This document shows positions 1 through 8,414 of a DNA stretch of 64,000 nt, in pieces (positions within the stretch are counted from its first letter, which is position 1; every line of letters begins with the position of its first letter). The notes under the pieces were generated by a model that had not been told where the DNA came from, searched no databases, and was given only the letters and a program-made list of their open reading frames with translations. The translations under genes and the position numbers were made by a program. Source of the stretch: Lysobacteraceae bacterium (GTDB lineage: Bacteria > Pseudomonadota > Gammaproteobacteria > Xanthomonadales > Xanthomonadaceae). The stretch is from the NCBI GenBank assembly GCA_003241895.1, contig QBLY01000001.1:248001-312000 (forward strand). The letters run 5' to 3'.

Positions 1-596
1 GTGCGCAGGACTTCGTGCCGCTGCAGTCCTGGGGCGACGCCACGGGCGGCGGCGACGTGGACTACTGGTTGAACCTGCTGCGCTTCATGGGCCACTTCGG
101 CCGCAATATCGGCACGTCCCCGAACCACATCTACTCCGAAGCGGCGATGGTGTCGGACGTAGTGCGGCAAACCACCTTCAAGGGCTACGACTTCAGCGAC
201 TACGCGCCGCCCTACCGCGAGCGCCTGCTCGCGCTGCAGGCCGAGGCCAACACGGTGCGCGTGGCGCGTGCCGCCGAACAGCTGAAAATCCATCTTTCCA
301 CCCAGGCCGAGGGCGCGGCGTCGATGGACTACATCGAGCCCGGGCTGGGCGCCACGGCGCAACAGCCCGACCTCGCGGCCGCGGCGTCGTTTTTCATTGC
401 CCGCCTGGATCGGCTGCTGGAAACCGTGCAAAGCGCACCCTTCCCGCAGCCCTCGCGCATCCTGCTCACCGGCGGCGGCTCGTCCGCGCCCTACGTGGCG
501 CAGGCCGTGCAGGCGCGCTACCCGGGCGTGGCGCTGGTGCGCGGCGAGCCTTCACTGGCGATCGTGTCGGGTCTGGCGAAAGCCGCTGCGATGTAA
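1..596 (+). CDS. Hsp70-family chaperone, YegD-like, C-terminal part
   Basis: The gene enters from the left edge; the reading frame is already open at base 3 and ends at TAA 594-596, so about 198 C-terminal residues are visible. The end of the protein has the actin/Hsp70-fold phosphate-2 signature, an L-T-G-G-G-S-S stretch, followed by a segment ending in a V-S-G-L-A-K-A motif. This resembles the last 60 residues of E. coli YegD, an atypical Hsp70 that lacks the usual substrate-binding domain. The nucleotide-binding N-terminus lies outside the window. Hsp70/YegD assignment is by similarity of motifs recalled from the family; the client and role are unknown. Next gene is convergent. Confidence 0.7.
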   Translation, partial: AQDFVPLQSWGDATGGGDVDYWLNLLRFMGHFGRNIGTSPNHIYSEAAMVSDVVRQTTFKGYDFSDYAPPYRERLLALQAEANTVRVARAAEQLKIHLSTQAEGAASMDYIEPGLGATAQQPDLAAAASFFIARLDRLLETVQSAPFPQPSRILLTGGGSSAPYVAQAVQARYPGVALVRGEPSLAIVSGLAKAAAM

Positions 597-607
597 TCGC
601 GCCATTC

Positions 608-847
608 CTACCCGCCGCAGCCGCCGCAGCACACGGATGCCTGTCGCACGATCTGGGCTTCATCCAAGTCCCAGTCGGCCTGCCGCGCAGCGTCCTGCAG
701 TTCGCTGGACGAAAGCGCGGCCGACACTCGAATCTGCTGAACCAACTGGTCGCGATCCACTGAAGCCGCCGGATCCAGCCGCGAAACGGCCGCGCGGAAT
801 CGCTCCAGGTCCGGGGCAGGCCCGGAAAGCGCAATGTGGAATTCCAT
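608..847 (-). CDS. small protein with Cys/Gly-rich tail
   Basis: A 79-residue protein. The start ATG at 847 was preferred to an upstream one at 904 because an AGAGGG ribosome-binding site sits about 8 bases before it and because the upstream extension is arginine-rich and low in coding character. The body is charged and probably helical or a small alpha/beta fold. The protein ends in C-C-G-G-C-G-G, a dense cysteine cluster right at the terminus that could bind a metal or be a modification site. I do not recognise the family. It is convergent with the chaperone gene to its left, with only 11 bases between the stops. Confidence 0.6.
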   Translation of the reverse strand: MEFHIALSGPAPDLERFRAAVSRLDPAASVDRDQLVQQIRVSAALSSSELQDAARQADWDLDEAQIVRQASVCCGGCGG

Positions 848-991
848 CTCAAACCCTCTACGGACGGCGCCGGAGTGGCGCCCCGAGCCCATGGTGGGTC
901 GCATGAGATCGGGCCGCCCTGACCTGGATCAGCTGCCGGCACATTCCCGCGGCGCGCCGGAAGACGCGTCTCGGGGTTTGTTTGCAGAAGC

Positions 992-1519
992 TCAACCGAC
1001 GGCGTCAATCACCGCCTGGGTGAACGCCGGGATGTCGTCGGGCTTGCGGCTGGTGATCAGGTGGCCGTCCAGCACCACTTCGGCGTCCTTCCAGCGGCCG
1101 CCGGCGTTTTCGATGTCAGTCTTGAGCGACGGCCAGGACGTCAGTTCACGGCCCTTCGCTGCGCCCGCCTCCACCAGCAGCCACGGGCCATGACAGATAG
1201 CCGCCAGCGGCTTGCCCGCCTTGTCAAAGGCACGCACAAACTCGATGGCCGCCTTGTTGACACGCAGCTTGTCGGGATTGATCACGCCGCCCGGCAGCAC
1301 CAGCGCGTCGTAGTCGCCGGCGTTGGCGTTCGCAAGTTCAACGTCTACCTCGACGCAGTCGCCCCAGTCCTTGCCCTTCCAGCCGCGTATTTTTCCCGGA
1401 TCGGGCGAGATCACGTCCACGGTGAAGCCGGCTTTCTTGAGAAGGGCGCGCGGGTCCATCAACTCGGACTGCTCGAAGCCGTCGGTGGCGAGTATGGCGA
1501 TGCGTTTGGCGTTGCTCAT
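992..1519 (-). CDS. DJ-1/PfpI family protein (type 1 glutamine amidotransferase-like)
   Basis: 175 residues from ATG 1519; an earlier ATG at 1570 adds an unlikely leader. The sequence has the PfpI/YhbO layout: an N-terminal beta strand (A-I-L-A-T-D-G-F-E), a conserved D-A-L-V-L-P-G-G strand, and the nucleophile elbow A-I-C-H-G-P with the expected cysteine followed by histidine about residue 107. Members of this family act as cytoplasmic stress-response hydrolases, deglycases or proteases; which activity applies here cannot be told. Monocistronic, with 175 bases separating it from the divergent diguanylate cyclase gene, so each gene probably has its own promoter in that gap. Confidence 0.85.
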   Translation of the reverse strand: MSNAKRIAILATDGFEQSELMDPRALLKKAGFTVDVISPDPGKIRGWKGKDWGDCVEVDVELANANAGDYDALVLPGGVINPDKLRVNKAAIEFVRAFDKAGKPLAAICHGPWLLVEAGAAKGRELTSWPSLKTDIENAGGRWKDAEVVLDGHLITSRKPDDIPAFTQAVIDAVG

Positions 1520-1745
1520 GAAAAGCTCCACTCTTTCGGGGGGGGGAAGATGAGTATGTTCGCCGCGCACTTTCCCTACGGTGAACCCCCGGGACGAAAC
1601 AACGCGTAACTTGCATCGTTGTCACGCGGCGATAACGTTCGCCCGGTTTCGAGGTGAACGCGACGCCTGCGCGTGAGGGTTGCGGACTGGGGCCCGGGTG
1701 AGCAATTCTTCCCCCTGAATACCAAGCGAAAGAAGAGACCAGGTA

Positions 1746-3920
1746 ATGACCACTGCAATGCGGCTGCCTGCAGCCGCCCGCCGCTCGCTGCTCGCGATGA
1801 TGCTGGTTCCATGCCTTGCGTGGGCCACGCCCGCCAGCCCGGCAACGGCGCCGCAGCCGCTGCCCCCAGCCGTGATCGAAGCCGCTGAACGCTACGCCAC
1901 CGACCCCGCCGGAGCGGTCGCCGCGCTGCAGGCGCTGCGCGCCGATGCTTCGAATCCCGCCTACGCCGCGGCGGCCCGCCCGCTGCTGCTCATCTACATC
2001 CAGGAGCGCCGCCTGGATGAAGCCAAACAATTGGCGGCCACCCTGCTTGCCGCTGCGCCCACCGACGGCATCGCCGAGGTGAAGCTGTTATCGCTCGAAC
2101 TCCAGCGCCGCTTCACCGCCAGTGACTTCGACGCACTGGAAGCCCTGGAGCCGCGCGTGCAGGCGGCATCCCGCCTGGACAGCGTGCCGGCGACAGAAAG
2201 GGCCGGCATGCTTCAGCACCTGATGACCGTTTACTCGCGCGTGCCACGCCTGGCCGACGCCGCCGCGACGCTGGAAACCATCCTCACCCTGCTGGGCGAC
2301 ACGCCCAGCGTTGCGTTGCTCGACGCCCTGCGTGCCAAGGGCGCCGTCCATGCGATGCAGGGCCAATTCCCTGAAGCCATCGAATCACTGATGGGCGCCG
2401 ATCGCGTGCTGGTCGCGCTCGACCGTCCGGCAGACACCGGCATCCTGCGCAACCTCGCCGGCATCTCCATCAACCTGGGCGAGTTCGACCGCGCCATCGA
2501 GTACGCCGAACGCGCCGAACTGGTTCAGCGCACTCAGGCACAAACCCCTGAGGCCCGCATGGGCGTGCTTTCCATCGTGGCCACCGCCCACATCGGCGCC
2601 GGCCACTCCGACGAGGGGCGGCGCTGGTCCGAAGAAGCGCTGGCGTTTGGTCGCGCAAACCAGCTGCCCACCAGCAGCGTGCTGAACAACTATGCCGCGC
2701 TGCTGCGCGACGAAGGCCGCAATACGGAAGCCTTGGCCGCCTTCCAGGAGCTACTGCCGCAGGTGAGCCCGTCCGACCCGCCCGACGTGCGCGGCGTGGT
2801 GGAAAAAAACATCGGCGAAACCCTGGTGGCCCTCGACCGCCGCGCCGAGGCCATGCCCCACCTCCAGCGCGCCCGCGAACTCTACCAAAGCGCCGACGTT
2901 CGCCCCAAGCGGCTGGAGCTGTACCCGGTGCTGATCGAAAACCTCGAAGCGCTGGGCCGCACCGGCGAAGCCCTGGCCGCCATGCACGAGTTCAAGGCGC
3001 TCAACGACGAGGTGATCAACACCGAATCAAAGACCCGCATCGGCGACCTGGAAAACGCCATTGCACTGGCCGGCAAGGAACAGGCGCTGGCCGAGTCCGA
3101 GGCCGCCAACGAGCTGCAGAGGGCCGAGAACGATGCGCTGCAGGCCAGCAAGTCCCGCGCCAACGCCATCAACCTGGCCCTGCTGGCCAGCCTGGTCGCC
3201 GTTATCGCGGTGCTGGCCCTGCTGTGGCGCACCCACCGCCTGCGCGCGCGCAGCCACCGCGAACTGACCGCCCGCAACGCCGAGATCGAGGAACAGCGCA
3301 GTGCCCTGCAGACACTCAACGCCAGCATCAAGCAGCAGAGCCGCGAAGACGCCCTGACCGGGCTGGGCAATCGACGGCAGCTGCTGGACCGTATCGCCGC
3401 CGCCAATGCTTCCGACACCGGCGTGCTGGTGATGGCCGACCTGGACCACTTCAAGGCGGTCAACGACACCCACGGCCACGACACCGGCGACCGCGCCCTG
3501 CAGCTGTTCGCGGACGCCCTGCGCACCGTTGCCCGCCAAGGCGACCTGCTGGTGCGCTGGGGTGGCGAGGAGTTCATGTGGCTTTGCCGCGGTGCCTCCG
3601 CCGACCAGGGCCCGGCCCTGTGCGAGCGCCTGCTGCGGCAGCTGCGCGAGCATCCCTTGGACGTGGACGGCCAGCCGCTGCACGTTGCCGCTTCACTGGG
3701 CTTCGTGCCCCTGCCCACCTGGCCCGGCACCTCGCCCGAGTGGGACGGCGCGCTGAAGATCGTCGACTACGCCCTGTACAGCAGCAAGTCGAGCGGCCGC
3801 GGTGGCTGGACGGGATTCGTGGGTGCCGGCGAATACCCGGTGGAAGCGGGCGCTACCCCGGCGGCGCTGGAAGAGCGCGGCCGGCTGCGCCGGGTCGAGC
3901 CGGCCGACCTGCCGGCCTGA
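1746..3920 (+). CDS. TPR-containing membrane diguanylate cyclase
   Basis: 724 residues. An N-terminal signal peptide (about 1-30) is followed by a long periplasmic helical region of tetratricopeptide-type repeats (about 40-440), a transmembrane helix near 476-495, a short coiled coil, and a cytoplasmic GGDEF domain from about 534. The active-site loop is G-G-E-E-F at 606-610, and an inhibitory I-site R-Q-G-D lies exactly five residues before it, so the enzyme should make c-di-GMP from two GTP and be feedback-inhibited. The ligand sensed by the TPR region is unknown. The next gene, on the other strand, ends 9 bases away. Confidence 0.9.
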   Translation: MTTAMRLPAAARRSLLAMMLVPCLAWATPASPATAPQPLPPAVIEAAERYATDPAGAVAALQALRADASNPAYAAAARPLLLIYIQERRLDEAKQLAATLLAAAPTDGIAEVKLLSLELQRRFTASDFDALEALEPRVQAASRLDSVPATERAGMLQHLMTVYSRVPRLADAAATLETILTLLGDTPSVALLDALRAKGAVHAMQGQFPEAIESLMGADRVLVALDRPADTGILRNLAGISINLGEFDRAIEYAERAELVQRTQAQTPEARMGVLSIVATAHIGAGHSDEGRRWSEEALAFGRANQLPTSSVLNNYAALLRDEGRNTEALAAFQELLPQVSPSDPPDVRGVVEKNIGETLVALDRRAEAMPHLQRARELYQSADVRPKRLELYPVLIENLEALGRTGEALAAMHEFKALNDEVINTESKTRIGDLENAIALAGKEQALAESEAANELQRAENDALQASKSRANAINLALLASLVAVIAVLALLWRTHRLRARSHRELTARNAEIEEQRSALQTLNASIKQQSREDALTGLGNRRQLLDRIAAANASDTGVLVMADLDHFKAVNDTHGHDTGDRALQLFADALRTVARQGDLLVRWGGEEFMWLCRGASADQGPALCERLLRQLREHPLDVDGQPLHVAASLGFVPLPTWPGTSPEWDGALKIVDYALYSSKSSGRGGWTGFVGAGEYPVEAGATPAALEERGRLRRVEPADLPA

Positions 3921-3929
3921 GCGTCGGCC

Positions 3930-4502
3930 TTACTGCACCGCGATCCAGTCCACCGACAGCGCGAACGCGCCCTCGCGCTTGTCGCCGATCAGCAGGCCGA
4001 TCTCACGCACGTTCGTGGCGTCCAGGGGCGGACCCTGCAGCGCATAGCCGCGCACCGTGGGCTGCAGCGACGAAATCGGCAGCCGCACCTCGATCCACTC
4101 GCCCGCCGTGGTCTTGAACTCCGCGCCGTAGGACACCGACATCCCGCGGTAGCGGGCATCGGTGGCCAGCCGCAGCTGGTAGCTCCGGCCGTCGCCGCGC
4201 ACCCGCAGCACCACTTCGGTGGCGTCACCCAGGTCGAAATCGCGGCCCACGGTGCGCACCGACGAGAAGCCGCCGTTGTTGGCCAGCGAAAGATCGCCGC
4301 TGAAGTCCATGTGGTTTTCAGCCATCACCGGGCCACCGCTGGAACGACCGCCCATCACGCCGTCGTTCACCGCCACCCAGCGCGGTTCCTGCGGGCGGCT
4401 GTCGAAGTTCATCAGGGTGCGCATGGCGGGCTCCGGGGACGACGCGATGGCCGACAGGGGCAGCATACCGAGCAGCACGAGGGTGGCGAGAGTGGGTTTC
4501 AT
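3930..4502 (-). CDS. CIA30 family secreted protein
   Basis: 190 residues beginning with a typical signal peptide (about 1-20, ending A-I-A-S). The mature part matches the CIA30 fold (PF08547, named from mitochondrial complex I intermediate-associated protein 30): an early D-G-V-M-G-G segment, then a jelly-roll pattern of strands with R-G-D-G-R-S-Y, and a late I-G-L-L-I-G-D strand. Bacterial members are exported and of unknown function; a carbohydrate- or ligand-binding role is only a guess from the fold. It lies 58 bases downstream of the lipoprotein gene on the same strand and is probably cotranscribed with it. Confidence 0.8.
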   Translation of the reverse strand: MKPTLATLVLLGMLPLSAIASSPEPAMRTLMNFDSRPQEPRWVAVNDGVMGGRSSGGPVMAENHMDFSGDLSLANNGGFSSVRTVGRDFDLGDATEVVLRVRGDGRSYQLRLATDARYRGMSVSYGAEFKTTAGEWIEVRLPISSLQPTVRGYALQGPPLDATNVREIGLLIGDKREGAFALSVDWIAVQ

Positions 4503-4560
4503 CGCTGCATTCCAACGCCGGAGCTGTCGCCGGGGCGTGAGGGGTGCGGCGCAACCGGGA

Positions 4561-5583
4561 CTAGTCGGCCGTCAGCGTGAACTCCAGCATGCGATACGGA
4601 CGGTTGTTGGCCTGCAGCCGGGCCTGCTTGATTTGTATCGGCCCAATGCCGGGATAAGCCTGCAGCAGAGGTGTGAAGGGATCCTCGCCACCTACCGGCC
4701 AATGGCCGGCGAGCTCAACCCGCATCTGGTTGACCGGCAGCGCCAGTGCCACCGGGTCGAACTGGCGCTCGCGCAGCATTGTGATGGTGACGTCGGCCGG
4801 CAGCCGCGCCCGGAACCAGAAATTGAAGACGCTCAGTTTCTGCTGCCGTGCGCTTTCGGCCATGCGCCGTTCGTGTCCGGTGGGGAAGTCAGGCAGGCCG
4901 GCAATATCGGGCAGCGCCGGCAGCAGCGCGTCCGGCAGCGGCGCCAGCCGACGCCAGTCCGAGTAGACGTAGCTGTACCAGCGGAATTCCTTTCCGGAAA
5001 CGGACAGGCCGGTGTAGTTGATCTTGCGGATATCGCGCCGCATCAACAGCGAGCCGTCGGCACCCAGGGCCAACGACAGCGCAGCGATGTGCGGTAGGGC
5101 TTCGCTGCCGGGCCTGGGCGTGACGTCGGACGCCATGCCGGCGTCGCGCCAGCCGAAACGGCAGTCCCGCGTGCCCAACTGCCAGCGCAGTTCCACCACC
5201 GGGTCGCGGGCGCCGTCGTTGATGGGATGGCTGCCCACCGGTTCACCGCGCAGGCGGGCGCGCCAGGCGCGGTAACGCTCGGGGTGGGTCAGCCCCAGCG
5301 TGGTGGCTTCGGCCAGCACATCGGCCGGGCGGCGTCGCGCCACCAGCTCCAGCAGTGCGTTGCGGTCGCTCTGGATGACCAGGAAGGGAAAAACCGTCCC
5401 TGCGGGAGGCTGGCGATGCGTTTCCAGCCATGCCAGGTCGGCAGGGTCCATCATCCAGCGACCGCTCAGGTCCTCGCAGCTCTTGTCCGCCAGTCGGTAG
5501 CCTTCCGGCGGCGGATCATGGCCGCAGCCGGCAAGCCCCAGCAGCACCATCAGCCACAGCGCCCTGCCACCGTGCTTCGCCAT
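4561..5583 (-). CDS. predicted lipoprotein of unknown function
   Basis: 340 residues from ATG 5583. This start was chosen over 5610 because it gives a compact lipoprotein signal: positively charged start, hydrophobic stretch and lipobox L-A-G-C at about residue 20, so the protein should be lipid-anchored in the envelope. The mature part is mixed alpha/beta, ends with a strand predicted to be at the barrel or surface, and shows no domain I recognise. A short S-G-R-W-M-M segment near the start resembles a lipocalin-like opening but this is weak. Upstream of the CIA30 gene in the same direction. Confidence 0.7.
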   Translation of the reverse strand: MAKHGGRALWLMVLLGLAGCGHDPPPEGYRLADKSCEDLSGRWMMDPADLAWLETHRQPPAGTVFPFLVIQSDRNALLELVARRRPADVLAEATTLGLTHPERYRAWRARLRGEPVGSHPINDGARDPVVELRWQLGTRDCRFGWRDAGMASDVTPRPGSEALPHIAALSLALGADGSLLMRRDIRKINYTGLSVSGKEFRWYSYVYSDWRRLAPLPDALLPALPDIAGLPDFPTGHERRMAESARQQKLSVFNFWFRARLPADVTITMLRERQFDPVALALPVNQMRVELAGHWPVGGEDPFTPLLQAYPGIGPIQIKQARLQANNRPYRMLEFTLTAD

Positions 5584-5665
5584 GCCTGCGACCCTCGCTA
5601 TTTCGCGCAAGCATAGCCGCCGGGACGGGCACGGCGCATCGGCCCTGCCCGCCCCTCCCGGCCAG

Positions 5666-5761
5666 TTAGCGCTTCGGCGTCACGTGGTCGCGGCGCTCGG
5701 CGATGGCTTTGGCGGCTTTCAGCACCACCGTGCCGGGCACGCGGATCTTGTAGTCGGGCAT
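5666..5761 (-). CDS. possible 31-residue basic small protein
   Basis: A short frame, ATG 5759-5761 to TAA 5666-5668, encoding a 31-residue basic peptide (starts M-P-D-Y-K-I-R-V, ends P-K-R) with third-position GC typical of real genes here. It fills most of the 305-base stretch between the lipoprotein start and the metallohydrolase start. Ribosome-binding site is weak (AGGC). It may be a genuine micro-protein or the relic of a longer gene; no homologue is recognised. The rest of the stretch shows nothing else. Confidence 0.3.
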   Translation of the reverse strand: MPDYKIRVPGTVVLKAAKAIAERRDHVTPKR

Positions 5762-5888
5762 GCCGCATGAAGCCTGCCGGCCCAGCCTGTTGCCGCGGCG
5801 TGAGGCGTTTCACAGCTCTGGTAATGTGTGGGCACAGGGCCGGCCAGCGTGGGTTGCCGCTGCGCGCCCACCAGCCAAGGGGAATCGC

Positions 5889-8366
5889 GTGACCTTTCGA
5901 ACCGTGAGCTGCTGCGCCATTGCGATCGGCCTTGCCGCTTTGGCAGTGCCCGCCCCCGCGTCCGCCCAGTGGACAAATCGATACTCCAAGCTGTCGGACT
6001 TCGGCCACCACGTTTACCTGGAGCAGCACGAGTTGCCGATCCTGGCCGACGGCCCGACGGATCCGGCGCCCGGGCCGGACGGCAAGAGCCTCGCCTTCGC
6101 GGCGAAAGGCTGGATTTGGCGCCTGGACCTTGCGTCGGGCGTGGCCACCCGCCTGACCGACGGCGCCAGCGTCGATTCACGGCCGCGCTGGTCGCCCGAC
6201 GGCGATCGCCTGGCGCTGGTTCGCGACAGCGGCCGGGACACCTCGATCGTCATCCTGAGCCTCGCCGATGGCGACGAGCAGATCATCAATACGCCGACCA
6301 TCGAACTGGACCCGGAGTTCTCGGCCGACGGCAAGTCCCTGTACTACAGCTCCGGCCGCGGTGACGTGCTGAGCCTGTGGCGCCGCGACCTGGCCACCGG
6401 CGCGGACGAGCGCCTGACCGACCTGCCCCAGGTCGAGCGCAACGCCCGGCGCATGCCCGGCGGGCTGGTCTACCTGCATGGCAACGGTGCCAGCCGCGTG
6501 CTGCGCCTGCGCGACATCGCCAGCGGCACCGATGAAGTCATCCACACCGAAACCCTCACCTACCACCTCAGCGCCGACGTCCATCCGCGCCAGCGGCTGA
6601 TTGTCTACAGCGCGCCGATCGACAACGACTACCACCTGTGGACGATGGACATCGACCATCCCGAGGTGACCAGCCGGCTGACCCATGGCCATCCGTTCGC
6701 ATTGACGCCGGCGTTCAGCGCCGACGGCGAGCAGATCTACTTCGTCGACCTGGATGAGGCCCGGCAGTTCCGCCTCCAGCGCATGGCCACCTATGGCGGC
6801 GAAGCCACGCAGGTCGAGATCAAGCGGTGGGACTATGGAACCCCCACCGGCACGCTGTCGGTGTCGCTCAAGGATGCCGGTGGCCAGCCGATCACCGCCC
6901 GGGTGGCGATCGCCGCGATGTCGGCCTCGGGCGCGGGTCATCCGGTCGCCTACGGCGAGGACGCCACCTATTTCGATTCCCAGACCGGCCGCCATTATTT
7001 CTACGTGGCCGGACAGTCGACGTTGACGCTGCCGGTGGGCGAGTACAGCGTCACCGTCGCGCGTGGCCCGATGGCGCCGATCGTCAAGCAGCAGGTGCAG
7101 GTGCGCGCGGGCGGCAACGCCACTGCCAGCGCAACGCTCGCGCCGATGTGGGACGCCGCTGCGGCCGGCTATGTTTCGGTCGACCACCACATCCATCTCA
7201 ACGGCGACGGCCACCACCGCGCCAGTCACCAGAACGCGCTGCGCCTGCTCGCGGGCGAAGACCTGGACAACGTCTCGCCCATGTCCTGGAACCGCTGGGA
7301 GCGCCGCATCGACGCGCCGCTGATGGGCGTTCGCACCGCCGAGGCCGGGCGCGTGGTCGACCAGGCCCAGGAGGTGCGTTCGCACTACCACGGCCATGTC
7401 GGGCTGCTGGGCACCAAGAAGCCCTTCGCCCCGTGGTTCTTCGGCCCCACCAACCCCGCCCTGGGCAACCCCGACCTGACCAATGGCGACGTGATCGCCT
7501 TCGCGCAGGCCCACGGCGCCTTCGCCACCTACGTGCACCCGATCGGCTCGGACGTTGACCCGTTCACCGAACTGGAGAAGTCGCCGATTCCGCTGGAACT
7601 GCTCTCCGACGGCGTCCTGGCCGACCGGCTGGGGCTGGAAATCGTCTGCGCCTGGACCAGCCCGCTGGGCAACACGCATCTGTGGTATCGCCTGCTCAAT
7701 ATCGGTCGGCCCGTGGCCGCGATGTCCGGCACCGACGGCTGGGTCGATTTCCACCGCACGCCGGCAGTGGGCACCGGCCGCACCTACGTGCGCCTCGACC
7801 CGGCCACCGCCAACCCCGACACCGTCCGCGAAGCCGCCGCCTCCGGCCACAGCTTCGTCACTACCGGCCCGGCCCTGCTGTTTGAACTCGACAACGGCGC
7901 CAAGCCCGGTGACGTCACCCCGTCCGGGCCTCAAGCCTGGCGCGTGCAGCTGAGCTCGACGGTGGCCGTGGACGTACTCGAGATCGTGGTGAACGGCACC
8001 GTGGTTGAAAGCCTGAAGGGCGTGGACGCCGGCCAGAGCCGCACCTACACCGGCACGGCGGCGCTGCCTGTTGGCGGCTGGATCGCCGCCCGCGCGTATG
8101 CCACTGCCGCGGCCGCCGACTCGTGGCCAACGATGCATGCCCGGCCGTTCGCGCACTCCTCGCCGATCTGGATTGGCGCGGTCGGTAGCAGCGAGCCCAC
8201 GGCCCGCGCCGCGGCCGCCGCCGACCTGATCCGCGGAATTGATTTCGCCGACAAGGATTCGCGTGAAAAATACGGGGCCGTGCGGGTGCCGCGAATGCAT
8301 GCGCGCTTTGACCAGGCCCGGGCTGTTCTGCGGGAGATGATAGGACCGGCGCCAACAAGCGAATGA
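5889..8366 (+). CDS. secreted TolB-like propeller fused to CehA/McbA metallohydrolase
   Basis: 825 residues from GTG 5889, which follows an AAGGGGA ribosome-binding site and starts a clean signal peptide (about 1-27, ending A-S-A). Residues about 50-310 carry TolB/WD40-like propeller repeats of the S-P-D-G type. After an Ig-like linker the second half (from about 425) has PHP-like metal-binding motifs: H-H-I-H at about 432-435, T-Y-V-H-P, and a G-T-D-G-W segment, as in the CehA/McbA phosphoesterase-like family. Expected to be a periplasmic or secreted metal-dependent hydrolase. Substrate unknown. Convergent with the propeller diguanylate cyclase gene. Confidence 0.85.
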   Translation: MTFRTVSCCAIAIGLAALAVPAPASAQWTNRYSKLSDFGHHVYLEQHELPILADGPTDPAPGPDGKSLAFAAKGWIWRLDLASGVATRLTDGASVDSRPRWSPDGDRLALVRDSGRDTSIVILSLADGDEQIINTPTIELDPEFSADGKSLYYSSGRGDVLSLWRRDLATGADERLTDLPQVERNARRMPGGLVYLHGNGASRVLRLRDIASGTDEVIHTETLTYHLSADVHPRQRLIVYSAPIDNDYHLWTMDIDHPEVTSRLTHGHPFALTPAFSADGEQIYFVDLDEARQFRLQRMATYGGEATQVEIKRWDYGTPTGTLSVSLKDAGGQPITARVAIAAMSASGAGHPVAYGEDATYFDSQTGRHYFYVAGQSTLTLPVGEYSVTVARGPMAPIVKQQVQVRAGGNATASATLAPMWDAAAAGYVSVDHHIHLNGDGHHRASHQNALRLLAGEDLDNVSPMSWNRWERRIDAPLMGVRTAEAGRVVDQAQEVRSHYHGHVGLLGTKKPFAPWFFGPTNPALGNPDLTNGDVIAFAQAHGAFATYVHPIGSDVDPFTELEKSPIPLELLSDGVLADRLGLEIVCAWTSPLGNTHLWYRLLNIGRPVAAMSGTDGWVDFHRTPAVGTGRTYVRLDPATANPDTVREAAASGHSFVTTGPALLFELDNGAKPGDVTPSGPQAWRVQLSSTVAVDVLEIVVNGTVVESLKGVDAGQSRTYTGTAALPVGGWIAARAYATAAAADSWPTMHARPFAHSSPIWIGAVGSSEPTARAAAAADLIRGIDFADKDSREKYGAVRVPRMHARFDQARAVLREMIGPAPTSE

Positions 8367-8414
8367 AACGCCTGAAAGCCGGGCTTCCCGCCCAACCGTC
8401 AGCATGAACAGGCA

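Noticed and set aside
6177-8405. Long minus-strand open frame (742 codons) across the metallohydrolase gene
   Set aside because: It is the antisense shadow of a high-GC gene: composition is His/Gly/Ala/Arg-rich with no domain, while the plus strand has a signal peptide and conserved motifs.
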